A stretch of DNA of 64,000 nucleotides from Branchinecta lynchi. Lineage: Eukaryota; Arthropoda; Branchiopoda; Anostraca; Branchinectidae. The stretch's first letter is position 1; each line of letters begins with the position of its first letter. This document shows, piece by piece, positions 24,401-39,400 of this stretch. A program made the position numbers and the translations under genes. The notes below the pieces were generated by a model that was not told where the DNA came from, made no database searches, and worked only from the letters and a program-made list of their open reading frames with translations. The stretch covers positions 21,532,533 through 21,596,532 of the forward strand of contig JAKZAP010000001.1 of the NCBI GenBank assembly GCA_023053575.1. Direction: 5' to 3'.

Positions 24401-27400
24401 CTCAGAGTGCAGCCTGAAGGAAGTGCACTTATGTGCCATTTTTTGTTGGTGGAAGTGTCCATTTTGAACAGTATAAGGTTTTCGGTTTTGAATTTCCACC
24501 TTATCTTGCTGACTAAGTTCGTAACTTGACCAAAGTTGAAGGTAGCACGATGAAACTTAGTGCACTTATACACCATAGCCCCCTTCCCGTCCGTGGGCAA
24601 CTGGGCCGATGTTGCCCAACGATAAGTTTGTGAACATCAAGTTCATAATTTGGTATACTGTGTTTGTCTGGGTTGTCGGCGTTACATCCCCTGGCGAAAC
24701 ATCCCCATGGCAAAACGTGCTATGACGAAACGTCCCCGTAGCGAAGCGTCTCCATGACGAAACGCCCCTATGGCGGAACTTCCCCGGGCTAAAATGAACC
24801 AAAAACCGAAATATGATAATATTTTTTTTTTTTGGGGGGGGGGGGAGAGGCGTTCATGATTTACATCAGACCTGGTATTTTTTTTAAAGCGGATTAAGTT
24901 AAGACCAGAGTATAGAAATAAGAGTTAAAAATCGCCTAGTTGTACAATTTTAATATTGTCCCAAGCAATACAAGGTTCACTAAAAAAGACTTTCAACTTG
25001 CCATTCCATTTTTATCCACCATAATGGCACTACACTGATTTTTCCATTCCCCTTGATCGACTCTTTGAGCAAGATCAATCTTCCGCTGGTTTTCTCCGAG
25101 GAACTTATTGGTAAACAAAAAATGTTACTTGTTATGCATGTTGCTTTAAACGAAATAGAACTAGCCTACTACTGATTAGTTACGAGCCCCGGGTAAGTCA
25201 TGCCGGGGGAGTCGGTCTCTACTGCCATTCCTAAACTCCAAGCCATATTCTTGATCCGAAAGTTCCCAGAAACCCATAATTCGAGACGTTATGGGTTTGA
25301 ACAAGACCAAAGTTTCTACCAAAAGACGTTTCATCGCTGATATTTTGTGTACTGTATTATCCACCTCGAGGGCCGTACCGTAAGGAGCTTGTGACTTACT
25401 TGCAATTATGCGCGGATTCCATTAGATCCCAGTACCCTTATGCAGGAATTAACCTTCGTGGATTGCAGAGTCCTTGTCACTTAAGCAGGTCGTAAATGTG
25501 AAAACGCGTGGGGAGAAAACGCTTGATCTTATATTTACAAACATAGTTCAGTTCTACAAGCCTCCTCTGTTCTACCAGCCGTAGGCATGAGTGACCATGA
25601 TACTCTAATCTGGAAACCGGTTAACACAGTGCTAATCAGAGACAAGAGGGTTATCACATATCGCCCTTTTACTTCCGAGCGAGTTGCCTGTTTCAAGGAC
25701 TGGTTACAGCGTAAGAACTGGAGCGACGTCCTGAAGCTGAGTGATGGCAACCAAATGGTGTCGTCACTTACTTCCAAACTCTACAAGAAGTATACTGAGT
25801 TATTCCCGGAAAAGTCTATTGTATGCAAACCACAAAACAAACCACGGGTGTCCAAAGAGATGAAAGAGCTGATGATAGTTCGTGATAGTTTCTGGGAATG
25901 GGGCATGGAAAGTGAAGCAAGACGGCTTCGGAACAGAATTGTGAGTGCAACCCGCAAAGCGCGCAAAAACAGAGAAAGGTGCGTAGCTAAGCTCATGTCG
26001 TCGGATCCGCGCAAGTTCCACAAACGACAATTTATGATGAGTCGGGTAATTTGTTGTCAGCTGATCAAATAAACGATCATTTCTGCGATTTGCCGATTGC
26101 ACCCACCTCTTGATTCGTTGTTTTGCCTGAAGTGTCTGAAATCCCAATCATTCAGCCCCAAGCAGTGTTGGAAAAGCTAAAAAGCTTGATACAAGAAAAA
26201 GTGGTTACCCCGAAGAAATTCCAGTTTCCCTTATTTTAGAGTGTGCTGTGGATATCAGCCCTGTGCTGACTGCCTGCTTTAATCAGTGTTGTGTCGACGG
26301 GGTATTTCCAGATTGTTTCAAGAACGCATACATTAAACCTATACCTAAACAGAAGAAAGCACAATCTGTGTCTGATCTACGTCCGATTTCCAAGACACCA
26401 GTTTTATCTAAAGTCTTTGAAAGCTTTATTTTTTAACTTTTATTCGATGATATTGAGAAAAAAATTGACCGTCAACAATTCGGTTTAAGGCTCGGTTTCA
26501 GCACAACTCATTATTTAATTCGTTGGATTGATACAATTTTAAAGCACCTTGAGTTACTAGATTCATATGCTGAAATTTTATTGAGTGATATAATTAAAGC
26601 GTTTGACAGTTTAGATCATAAAGTTGCAATTCGTGAAGCAAAAGAGATGGGGGCCAGTACATTTATTCTCCGGATGATTGCAAGCTTTCTGTCGGGCCGG
26701 AAACATAGTGTTATGCTAACAAAAGATAACATTTCTGAGTTTGTTCGAATTTCTTGTGGTGCACCAGAGCGAACGAAACTAGGTCCGATTCTTTTTATTA
26801 TTGTTTTTAATCGAGTTTTAATTGAACTGACAATTTGAGTGGTGTTGCTTTGAGGAATTTGAACCCATATTCTGTGGATTTATCTATTTCACAAATTTTC
26901 AGTATTTAAGCACATGACCTTAATGAGGTTAAATTAGCTTTCAGCCGGCCAAAGAGTTTTATTAGGCGAGCGTCGTTTCTAAAGAGGAAATTGCAAGACC
27001 TTGAAGATGTTGGTCTTTGTGTACGGAACGTAGCGAAAATACTCGGCGTTTCGATCGATGATAACCTAAGATGGCACTCTCATGTTGACCAGATCATTTA
27101 CAAGTGTTCTTTACTTCTTCGTTCATTTCAGTTCTCCGCCGGTTTGTGCTGCCTAAACAAATAATGAGGTCTATTTATTGTACTTACATCAGACCTAATG
27201 CAGAATACGCATGTCCAGTTTGGCATCCCGGACTATCAGCATCGCAATCTGATAAGTTGGAACTGATCCAGAAAAGGGCTATTCGAATTATCCTTGGGAA
27301 TTGTTATCTGTCTTATGAAGAAGGCCTAAGGACTTTATTTCTGACGACCTTGAAGGAGCGAAGGCATAAGCTGACCATGGATTTGGGTTTGAAATGCCTA

Positions 27401-30400
27401 TGCTCAGAAAAACATCGGGATATGTTAAAGGAGTTCAAAAATGGGAGGTATGTGCGACCCGGTACAAGAGGGCAGACAAAGTCATTGGGTCTTCAAAAAC
27501 TTAAGCCCCCGCCAGCAAAATCATCCGAGAGGTACCTGAATTCATTTTTTCCCTTATTTTATTAAGCATTTTAACTCGACAAATCTTTGAATGTATTGTA
27601 TGATTGTAATCCGTTGTAATGTTGACAATCCGAGGCTAGCTGTATGCTATTGAATTAAAACGATTTGATTTGAAAGGCGCATTGCACTATGTATTTTAAA
27701 GGTAAACGGTGCATATCTGAAGCAACTGGTCCCATGTCCGCCCATTGCTGCCTACAAAGAATGCTCCCACATTTCTAATGCAAACTCTGTAATTGTTCTA
27801 CCTGGGTCATGCACATCTTGGGCATGTTTGCCACGTGGACGTTTGCCATTGGGACGTTTCGCCACACCGACGTTATGTCATGGGGACGTTTCGTCGGTAA
27901 GCCTTTGGTCTTGTCTTCTAGATGTACTTTAGTGGTTTCTGGCATGTAGGAACGGGATTTGAATTTGCAGCGATTGTCTACACGGATAAGGTGTCCAGCG
28001 TTTTGGAAATAAGAGGATAAACAAGTGAAGTGACAGGTAGGCCATTAGGTGATGCAGTTCATATGGTGTATCATCGATACCTGAGACTTGATTCCGCGTT
28101 GAGCGCTTATGTAGGCTACGTGGAAAGAAACGGTTGATTTTCATGGCCTGCAGAGATGAGTTTGTTTTAACCGAAAGCAGCTCTTTAGACGCAATAAAAC
28201 ATTTCCACGATTGCCACGTTTCCTCGCAGAGATGTTTAGTCTGTCCAAGATTTCCCATCCCGATGTTGAACTCTGTTGCCTACCTATTCGTGTGATTTAC
28301 CATATTCAAAATAAATGTTTCTGACAGGGAATTTGATCTCTCGACTGTTCTATTCTGTGTAGAGCAAATGTGCCCTACCAAGAACTTGTTCCCTGTTTCG
28401 AGCAGCGTTTGTCACCTTCGGCTTTCGAGAGAACCTTCTCATAGTCCCATCGGGGATCCGAGGGAGCTTATTAAATATTAAACCTTGAAGTTCCTGAAGC
28501 ACAAGAGTTGGCTACTCTCAAATGCAGTGCAACCCGAGCCGCTAGTCGCCAAGAATATAGTGAGAAGTTCGGTGATGCATAGAACTGCACTAGCCCATTA
28601 GCCCATTTATATAGACTTATTTTAATCATGTTTTCTGATTGCAAAGAGCCTTCTTTCTGGTACGTCCCCCGCGGCATAGGCCGGTGCCGGTCTAGTGCAA
28701 CACTGCCACAGACAACCATTTTGTGGTTTAAGCATATATTACCGACAGTCTCGATTCCATGAAATAGGTAAGTAATTTATTTTTGACCCGCCATTTGAAA
28801 AGCGGAGTATGTAAAATACAACAATTAACTAATACACAACAAATCGAATAGACAGTTTTTCATCCATTGTCCAGAAGGTGAACCCAAAAAAAAGTTGCAG
28901 GTGATTGGCGTAGGGACGGGAGAATATGTCTTTTCATTAGATGAAACTATCCCATTCTATCTATTCTTCTACACTATTGTATGTTCAGCTTCAAATGGCT
29001 CTCCTGAAATGTAGCGATTTTGTGCGTAGGATAGCTTCAACCTTTTTTCTTCTACTTTTTTTCTTTTGTGTCTTATATGGGGAAAAATTAATTAGTGTTG
29101 AAATGAAATTAAGTTATTGTTTAAGTTAAGTTGAAGTAGTTTGTGGTAACCGCCCAGTGCCAGTGCATTTATGTCTCCTCATGGGCTGTTACCTATCATG
29201 ATGGGTTATTATGTAATTTAGCAATAAAATAATCTAATCTAATCGGAGCATACTTGGAGATAGGATATTTCATACTAGGGGAGTGGCGCTTAAGGTAGGA
29301 TGATAAAGTTACAATATTCTTGATGACCAACTCTTCTTGACGATGGAGAATTGCCATACACCTAGCTAAGAGCCAGAAACGTCACTGGCGCGACACGCAA
29401 CAAACGTTGTTGATAAAGGATACGAATCAATTATGAGGATTTGTCAGTGTGACGTTTCTCGTTCTTATCAAGGTTCACTGGCGTGTTTCGGACTTGGTAT
29501 TAGTTGCGTTTTCGCAGATACCATGTATCTGATACCACGGTCTAAAGTCGTTTTTGCAGTTATCGTGGTATCTGATACCATGGTTAAAAGTCGTTTTTGC
29601 AGTTATCGTGGTATCTGGCCAGTTATCGTGGTATCAGATATTCAGATACTACGGTCAGACCGTCGTAACTGGTCGTGGTATCTGAAAAGTCATCTCACTT
29701 TCATCAAATTTTGTCATTGGTGAGAAAGAAGTTTAGCGCTTAGTGATGTAACTGGATATCTCTTTCTCTTTTGTGATGACTTTGAAAAGTGCAATTTCGG
29801 CAATAGTCATTTTTGCAGAGCACCGTGTATCAGATACCACGATAACTGCAAAAAGGACTAATTGCAGATCCAGTTACCGTGGTAACAGATACCATGATAT
29901 CTGCAAAAGGCAACTATTGTTGAAGCTTCGGTGTTCGGTGTTCTTTGTTTGCATTTACAAAGACCTGGGGATTCCCGCACTTCCGCCGTTCGATGAAACC
30001 CGTCCAATAGCGACAACTACTTGATTGTTTACTTAAAACTTCCTTTTCCATTATGCTTCAAAGCCCCGTGATTCGATGCAGGACAATTGAATTGCGAGCA
30101 ATTAAAAGTTCTCAACTCAGTTTCCCACTTTTCGTCTCGCCGCAAGAAAGTGTTCCCAGAAAGCAAAGCTGGGAAACAGTAATTTCCTTTATTCTTCTGA
30201 AACCCCTTTCCGCCTTCCGGAAAGGACCATTAATCTTGTTTCTGCGGAATGCTTTCTCCGGTGATCATTTACTGTTTCACTTTTGAACAGCTTTGGACGG
30301 GATCGGCTGAAAACGGGAAAGGAAGAAAAGAATGGAGCAGGAAAAAACTACTAAACAAGAGCTACGAACTCATATGGCACTTGTTACGAGTAGGTAGTAA

Positions 30401-33400
30401 AGAAAGTTGATGAGAACGTCACAAAATACCCCGCCATCCAAAAATGTAGTTTGGACCTAGAAATATGATATTTAGTTTCACTCAAGTCTTAACATTTCTG
30501 GCATCGCCTTGGATCTTCTAGGGCAAATTATTTTTCTACCTTCCAAGTTCCAATCCAATAGGTCCACTCGTTTGGTCCCTAGACGTGCCACACGATTCCG
30601 GTACCCCCTCGCTACTCCCCGCACGCGGCTGAATCTCCTAAACGGATCATCTGAAACATTTTTTCGTACCACCCATCAAGTTTCACTCGAAACCGAGCAT
30701 TTTTTTTTAACTTCCGGCGACTCTCTCCCCCAAATGGTGCCGGAGCCCGTTTGACTCTAAAGTATGTTATCTAGGGCAATATTATTTCCCTATATTCCAA
30801 TTTTCATTCAGATCATTCAACTTGTTTGACCCCTATTCGAGCAACATCATCTCCGGGACTCCCCCACTGTGGAAGAATACGAGTCGGAAACATGAACTTC
30901 GCATCTCTGACATCTCCTGTTCCCGTCCATCAAGTTTGACTGGAATCGGAACATAGCCTATCAGCAAATATCCGCTTCCTGCTCCCCCCCCCCCACCACC
31001 ACCTTGGCCGGATCCGGTCGGGACGCCAAATAACAAATCAAGGCCACATAAGCTATGTACTGTCCAGCTTGCGTCCCATTCTGTCCATAGGTTCGGATTT
31101 TGCGCATGTCAAAAAGTTCCCCACCGATGAAAGATTTATCTCAGAATAGTAGTGTGAAGCTGTACGAAAAATGAGCATGGAGTACTAACTGATGCTACTA
31201 CATGCTTATACTTCAAGGCTACCGTGTTACTGCATTCTACTGCATGCTACTATTAGCAAGACTGGATGCTCCTAGAGCAAGACAGGATGTTACTGGATAC
31301 TACTATTTAAGATTGGCCCAGTCTGAGGTACATTAAATGATAGTACTGTTTACTGTTACATATCACTAGATGCAAATTTTCGTACTACTATCATACAACT
31401 ACGCAGGCTACAAATTTTGCACCCCCCCCCCCCCCCAGCTCATCCGATCGTGGCTACATCTGGTCGGACGCGTGTTTTGCTTGCCTAGGTCCTCAGTTGT
31501 TAGCACCCATAAAGTTTCACTCGAATCGGACCACCCGTTCGCAACTTACGGAAGTCAGTGATTTCCGGGTTCCTCTTTTTCCTAGGGCATTGTGTGGGAT
31601 CCTTAAGTTACTAATATGCCTGCAAAGTTTCATCGTCCTTAGAACATCTGGAACTATCCTAACTGGTGATCACTGGAATTCCGGGAAACCCCCTCCAACT
31701 CCCCCCCCCCCACAGATCTCCGATACGGTCTGGCTCCGTCAGTTGAGGCCTAATGCGTGTTCTCCCCGCCAAGTTCTATGCCTATCCCTCGACTTAGCTC
31801 TAAGCGTTTCAAAAGTTTTCCGGTGCCCCCCTCCATCGGCAAGTATTGAGTCCGACTCGGACTTGACATGGAACATCTGAGACGATAGCTCTTTCCACTT
31901 GCCAAGTTTCATTCAAATCCAATCAACCATTCAAAATCTGCCCACACCACTAGATTCCGGATTCCCCGTCCCTCCACTCCTCCCTCGATGGTCGGATCGA
32001 GGAAACGACTATCCATATTCAATATGTTCGGGTCCCTGACACGCCTACCGAGTTTCATCGTCCTAGCACATCAGGAAGTACCGAACTCGCGCGATCACTA
32101 GAAATCCGCCCCTCCCCCACCAAAAAAAAAAAAAAACTCCCCCACAGTGCCCGAATCCAGTCCTATTATGTCAAAGATGTATCTAGGACTTGTGCTTGTT
32201 CTTTCCACCAAGTTTCATCCCGATCCCTCCACTCTAAGTGTTTCCGAAGATTTTCAGTTCCCCTCTCCGACTCCCCCCAATCTCACCGGACCTGGTCCGT
32301 ATATAAAATGGGAAGTTTGAGGAACGAGGTCTTTCTAAATGTCAAGTTTCATTTAAATCCGATCACCTGCTCAGTAGCTGAGCTTGCCACTAGATTCCGG
32401 ATTCCCAATCCCTTTACTCCACCCACGATGGTCGGATCGGAGAAACTACATTTTCAAGTCAATCTGTTCGGGTCCCTGACACGTCTGCAAAGTTGCATCG
32501 TCTTAACACATCATGAAGTACGGAACTCGCGGGATCACAAGAAATTCGGACCCCCCCCCAACTCTGACACAGTCGCCGGATCCGGTCCGGTTATGTCATT
32601 CAAGAATCTAGGACTTGTGCTTGTCCTTCCCACCAAGTTTCATCCCGAACCCTCCACTCAAAGCGTTTCCCAAGATTTCCGGTCCCCTCTCCATTCCCTA
32701 TGTCACCGGACCCGGTCCGGATTGAAAATGCGACATCTGAGGTACTAGGTTCTTCCATATATCAAGTTTCATTAAGATCCGATCACCTGTTCTTCAGTTA
32801 AAAATACCTCATTTTTCCAGTTTTTTTCGGATTCCCCCTCTCTCTCTCCCCCCCCCCAGATGGTTGGATCGGGGAAGCGACTATTTATAATTTAATCTGG
32901 TCCGGTCGCTTCTATGCCTGCCAAGTTTCGTCGTCGTAGCTTACCTGGAAGTGCCTGAACTAGCAAAAGCGAGACCGACAGACCGACTGACGAACAGAAA
33001 TTTCGATCGCTAAATGGCGCTTGGCCGAAGGGCAAGTGCCATAAAAAGGGAAAGACATACTAAAATAATGAAAGCTGCACCCTAAAAAGAGGTAGGATCC
33101 ACTGTTGCTGTTCTCCTCTCGTGAGGGGGAGGCAGCTAGCACCCTTACCTAGGGTCACACAGAGCAAATCGCAGCGATGAGCGAGATTTTTCAATTGCAG
33201 CGACAGAAGATTTTTATCGCCTGGATGTTCACACTGAATTTTCGTCGGCAATAGAATTTGACGCGAAAAAAAATTAAAAATAACACTGAAATAACAAAAG
33301 TGAATCATCGAAAGGGTCGTCCATGTTGCTGTTGCCTGATGTTTACCGATTTTGGCGAAAAAAGTCTCGACGATGGTCGATATCGCCTCAGTGTGAACGT

Positions 33401-36400
33401 CTGTGTGAACCTAGGGTTAGAGTGTGCAATTACAGTACCAAAAATCCCTTTGGCGGAATGTTACATTTTCGCCCACCGGTTCATGATCACTTGTGCCTGA
33501 AGGGTTTTGCTTAAAAATTAATTCCTAGCATCCTTAAAGTGTGCAGCTTCACCCGCACACTGACAAATTTGAATATTTCCAAACTTTCCAATGTGCACAG
33601 TTTTATAGTCATTTGTAACCAAACCCCTTGAAGCACAAACGATCATTTGCCCTTGGGGAACCTGAAAAAGTATCATTTGGCCAAAAGTATTTTTGGTGCG
33701 AAGATGCAGACTTCAAGAATTCTAACGCCTCCCCCCCCCCCCGCTGGAGCCTAAAAATAGGAAAGGAAGAGGGGATCTTTCCTGTTGATGTAGCTTTCCC
33801 CTCCCCTGTGTTTAGTGCTCTTTTCCCGTATTTGGCATCCCAAAACGTAAATGTAGGGATACTTATGACTCCGTAAAAGTTGTCTGTCTGTCCGTCCGTC
33901 TGTCTGTAAGCACGATAACTCTCAAAGGGAATGAGATATTTTGATGAAACTTGGTGTGAGGACTCTTTAGGTCAAGGGAGAGGTCGAGTTCGTAGATGGG
34001 CTCTGTAGCACAACATTTAGGGGTGGGGAAGGGGTTTAAATTAAGGGCAGGGGCGTCACTAGGGGCCCCCCCCCCAAAAAAAAGCCTTGAGAAAGTAAAG
34101 TACACAAAAATCGACTGTTTTCATGAAAAATCGACTGATTTTCAGAAAAGCCGACTGTTTTGATGAAAAAATCAACTGTTTTACGAAAAACCGTGGCGCT
34201 TCGCGCCGATCCAGTTATTTTTACCGACTGGCCGACAACATCGGCTGATGGATCTGAGTTGGCTCCTCCTTGGGGAGGAGTCAAGTGGTGACAAGTGACA
34301 GGTGGCCCCGCCTTTGAACAGGAGCTAGTCAGCCAGAAAGTGCTGAACCCCCTAACGTAATATTACGCTTCATTTTGAGAAAAACTGACTGTTTTCATGA
34401 AAAAATCAACTGTTTTTTACGAAATGACGCGGCGCTTCGCGCTGCTTCGGTTATTGTTACCGACTGGCCGACAACATTGATGGACATTAGTTGGCTCCCC
34501 CTTGGGGAGGAGTCAAGTAGTGACAGGTGACAACCCCAAAGTGCTGAACCCCTCATCCCCCCAAAAAACAAGAGCTACGAGCTCATATGGCACTTGTTAC
34601 GAGTAGGCAGTACAAGAAAGTAGATGGGAACGTGACAAAATACACCCGCCATCCAGAAATGCGGTTCGGAAATAGAAGTAGGATATTTTGTTTCACTCAC
34701 TTCTGAGCAGTTCCGGCATCGTCTCGATTATCAAATGCAAAGAACTGTTCAAACTTCCAAGTTTCAGCCTAATAAATCCACTCGTTTGATCCCTAGACGT
34801 GCTACAATATTTCCGGCACCCCCTCCGTCTCCCCCTACCGTGGCGGAATCTAGTTCGGACTTAAAAAATGGATCATCTAAAGTATCTTTTTTTTATACCA
34901 CCTATCAAGTTTCGGTCGAATCTGAGCATTTTTTGAAAATTATGGTCCCCCCCCCCCACCAACGTTGTCGGATCCGGATCCTGGCCCAAAATATGTCATC
35001 TAGGGTATATGCTCTCTCTAAGTTCTATGTTTCATTTCCCCCCCCCCCCCCTCAATTAAGTCGGGTCGCGAATATGCCTGCAAAGTTTCGTTGTCTTAGT
35101 ACTTCTGGAACTATTCTAACCCCCGACTACCGGTATTCCAGGACACCCCCTCTACCCCCCCCCCCCCACAGAGCCCCGAAAGCATCTGGCTCCGTCAATT
35201 TCGGATCTAGGCCTAATGCTTGTTCTCTCCATTAAATTCCGTCCCAATCCCTCTGCTTTCTTGAGTTTTCCGGTCTTACCCCCCATCCCCCACAGGTATC
35301 GGACCCGACCCGGACTGAACATCCGAGGCGATAGCTCTTTATCACCAGACAAGTTTCATTCAAATCCGATCACCCGTTCAAAAGTTATGCACGCCACTGA
35401 TTCCGGACTCCCCATCCATCCAATCCCCCCACGATGGTCAGATCGGGGAAACGGCTGTTCTCAAGTGAACCTGTTCGGGTCCCTGACATACCTGCCAAGT
35501 TTCATCGCCCTAGCACATCAGGAAGTATGCCGAACTCGCGGGATTGCTAGAAATCCGGACCCCCCCCCCCCCCAAACTCCCCTAGAGTGCCCAGACCCGG
35601 TCCGCTTTTATCAATGACGTATCTAGGACTTGTGATTGTTCTTCCCACCAAGTTTCATCCCGATCCCTCCACTCTAAGCGTTTCTCAAGATTTCCGGTTC
35701 CCTCCTCCAACTCCCCCCAGTGTCATCGGATCCGGTCCAGATTTATAGTGGGACGTCTGAGACACGAGGTCATCCTAAATATCAAATTTCATCAAGATCC
35801 GGTCACTCGTTCACAAGATAAAAATACCTCAAATTTTGGCTTCCCCCTCCCTCCACTCCCCCTCCCAGATGGTCGGATCGGGGAAATGACTATTTCCTAT
35901 TTAATCTGGTCGGGTCTCTGACATGCCTGCCAATTTTCAGCGTCACAGCACATCAGGAAGCACCAAACTCGCGGGATCACTAGAAATTCGGACTTCTCCC
36001 CCCCCCCCCAACTCCCCCAAAATGAGCGGATCCGTTCCGGTTATACGCGTCACGTATGTAGGACTTCTGCTTGTTCTTTCGACCAAGTTTCATCGGGATA
36101 TCTCCACTCTAAGTGTTTTCCAAGATTTCCGATTTCCCCCCCAACTCCCCCTAATGTCACCGGATCCGGTCTGGTTTTAAAATAGAGCGTCTGAGACATG
36201 ACGTCCATCATATATCAAGTTTCATTAAGAATCGATTACCCATTCGTAAGCTAAAAATATTTATGTTTTCCTAATTTTTCCGGATTCTCCCTCCCTCCAC
36301 TCCCCTCCAGATGGTCAGATCAGGGAAGCGACTATTTCTTATTTAATCTTATCCAGTCCCTGATATGCCTACCAATTTTCGTCGTCCTAGCTTATCTGGA

Positions 36401-39400
36401 AGTGCCCGAACTAGCAAAACCGGGACCGACAGACCGACTAACGGACAGAAATTACAATCGCTATATGGCACTTGGCCGAAGGGCAAGTGCCATAAAAAAC
36501 ATCAGGGGGGGAGTTCCCCTCCCCCCCCCCCCCCCCCCCCCACCATACATGACGCCCGTGATCGACACACCCACCCCAAATCATTAGAGCGGGCCCAGAG
36601 CGGTGAACCCCTTTTCCCACACGGAAGTAATTGTTTTTCAAAACTTTGTTTTTCAACCTCCGAAGTAAACAATTAGTCTTTAATAGAGACAGACTCCCCG
36701 TCCGTATTTTCGAGAAGCCTTGTGCATGGCAATTAAAAAGTTCGCTGGAAGCTCTCACCTGCTTTTCCAAACATTTTGAAAAAGTTCCAGCGCCTCGAGT
36801 AGTTTGTTCTTTTGGGTGCTTTCGACAGTCTCGTGGTCATAGGTATTGCATGCTACAATAAACAGGACAGCATGAATTCCCTCGAATACCTGAAAAAGAT
36901 ATATTTTCTCGATGTCTCGACAGGAAAGAAGTAATCGGAGTCCTATATATCTTCTCTTAGCCGACATGAGGAGTGGGACATGGTCCGTCGGGAAATGGGG
37001 AAGGATGATAAAGTTTGTACTGAATGAGGTGTTGAAGCTAACAGATCACACGTACTATGGGAACTGAGGGGCTTCTGAGTGTCGAGATCGGATGTACGCC
37101 AGACGCCGATGTACGGGTGCCGGCTTTACCTTCGAACTTAGTTCCTGCTCCACCACAGAGGGCATATTGGATGCATTTATGTTACAGTAGAGATATGCTT
37201 CATTGATAAACTCATAATGATATTGGATATTTTAGAATATTAGTAGTTTCAGAAAGGGTACCATGTGTTGCGAGGTAACGAAGATACGGAATCCCACATT
37301 GTCTTAAGGATGATCGCGTGGTAGGGCGAAGTTGGCGTTCCGGGGGTTGGGCTAAAGGATTTCTAACTCCATCGGTGCCCATTAGCTCCAGGACCAGTAC
37401 AAGAAAGCGATAAGGGAATGCCAGTTCAGCCGCAGTCAGTCCAGACGTCTCGAATCAAGCCATGGCCACTTTCTAACGTAGCAGTTCCAAGTTAAAAGTG
37501 CCAGTGTCACACTTTTCTAAATTTCGTCGGCTTGGCCAAACATCATGGACAACTGGGCGGAGCCAGCGCATGACATTCTACACTCTTTTCTGGCCTGAGA
37601 ATACAAAATTGTATTTTGTATTTGTTTTTTATTGTATTTTTTATTGCTTTTGAAAATGGCGGGTCAAAAATAAATTACTTACTTACTGACTGACATCCCA
37701 GCGAAGCTGGAATTCACCTATCAAGCCAACCATGAGTCCTACGAGCCGAGACTAACCATTTCTGGTACCTATTTCTCGGTTTTCCAGATATAAGCTGTAT
37801 GTTCAAATATACAGCACTGAGTCTCTGAGTAAATAACGAATATCTTGCGAATATTCGATTTGAGGTAAAAAGAGGTCCTGCCGAATCAAACGCAAATAGA
37901 ACTGTATCTGGTCCTGAATCCTCTCCGTGGCCCAACTCTTTAAACGGAACAAATCAAAGCCTCATCTTAGATTAGTACGACAGCTAACTGGGGGTAGGGG
38001 AGGAAGACGAAGGGACATGGAGCGTGTTCCATCCTACTTACCGTAGTTACTACGCATGACGTCACGAATTCTGGCTTTTTGCCGTCAAGGCTGGAACGAC
38101 TTTTCTATTTTCCAGCAGAATATCATGCCACGGGCGAATCCGACCAATCGCGTTACAGAGATCCGTAGTTACTACGCTCCCGAACGGGGTAAGCAAATAG
38201 TTACTATTAGTCACTATTTCGAGAAGGTTGGAACAGTCAGCGCAGTAACTTTTGGTGAGATTGGAACGGAAATAGTAACTAATAGTTACTTTGAGCAGAA
38301 GAGTGGAACACGCTCATAGTTAGAGGCGTGAAAGCCTTTATCAGTGATGTATCTATTTATTTATTCGAAGCCAAAATTAATGGTGGTGGTGAAAACTGAC
38401 GAGATGGATAGAAAAGTAGGGATATTGGAAGAAAATAAACAAGGAGGACTACTGCAGTGGAAGTGCTATGGGATGTCTCCACAACACCGGTACCGGTCTG
38501 CGGCAAAAACAAGTTATGTATTTGACAATACAAAACGGATACGTCAGCTACATTTTATTAGAGCTATATTTAGAAAGTTCATTTTCCAGCTTGAGCATGA
38601 AGAGAACCCTGGCGAAGAAGGCTCGAAATATAGCTCTATTAAAATGTAGCTGTCGGTTCTGTTTTGCATTGTCAAATGATTCGCAGTCAGCTTGGGCTGA
38701 AGGAGTATCTACAAAAGTTATGTAATTGAATAAATGTAAATTATGTTACAAATGTGCTTTACAGAAAATGTTCACTGTACTCAATGAAGCAGATCTCAAT
38801 TCCACAACAACAACCTGTATCACATGGACGCAATATTCCCTGAAAAGGTCTCTGATGATTTAAAAGATGAAAGCAAAAATACCTGAATCCATTTTTTCCT
38901 CTCACTTTTCTGTCCTCCAACATCGAACATCCAGAACTTTTGATAGCCCTCCCCTACTGGTGCGGGGATTTGGAACTCGATCTTCTGAATGCCGATTGTC
39001 ATTCGACGACACAGAAGGATGTCCTAAAATGAAAGCTTCTCTAGGATTGGGATCCCAGGGGAAGATGGAAATGGCGGCAAAGAAACAATGCTCAACTCGG
39101 AACTTGTGGGTTTCCATTTCCGCGTGGAGAGGAACGTTATTGACGTCTTTTTCCTTTGTTTCGCAATTTTTCCATTAAATTTTAACTGAAAAGGGATGTG
39201 ATGAAAAAATCTAGTTATCCATCACTTATTCACTCAAAGAGGTTTGAAGACCCGATGAAAATGCGTTACTTCGTTGCTTCACTATTCCCATAATCGACTT
39301 TGATATAGTGGAATTTCCCTCGCGGATTTGTGGTACTTCTATGCTCTTGTACCTGTGTTTATGCTTGACGAAAGCGATTTACGAAAAATAAATATTCACG

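Noticed and set aside
30500..36680. Many proline-rich open frames of 60-166 residues
   Set aside because: They follow poly-C runs and repeat units of the C-tract family. They differ between copies, lack splice sites and match no domain.
38820..39180. Plus-strand open frame of 103 residues overlapping G-alpha exon 6
   Set aside because: It is the shadow of the strongly supported minus-strand exon.
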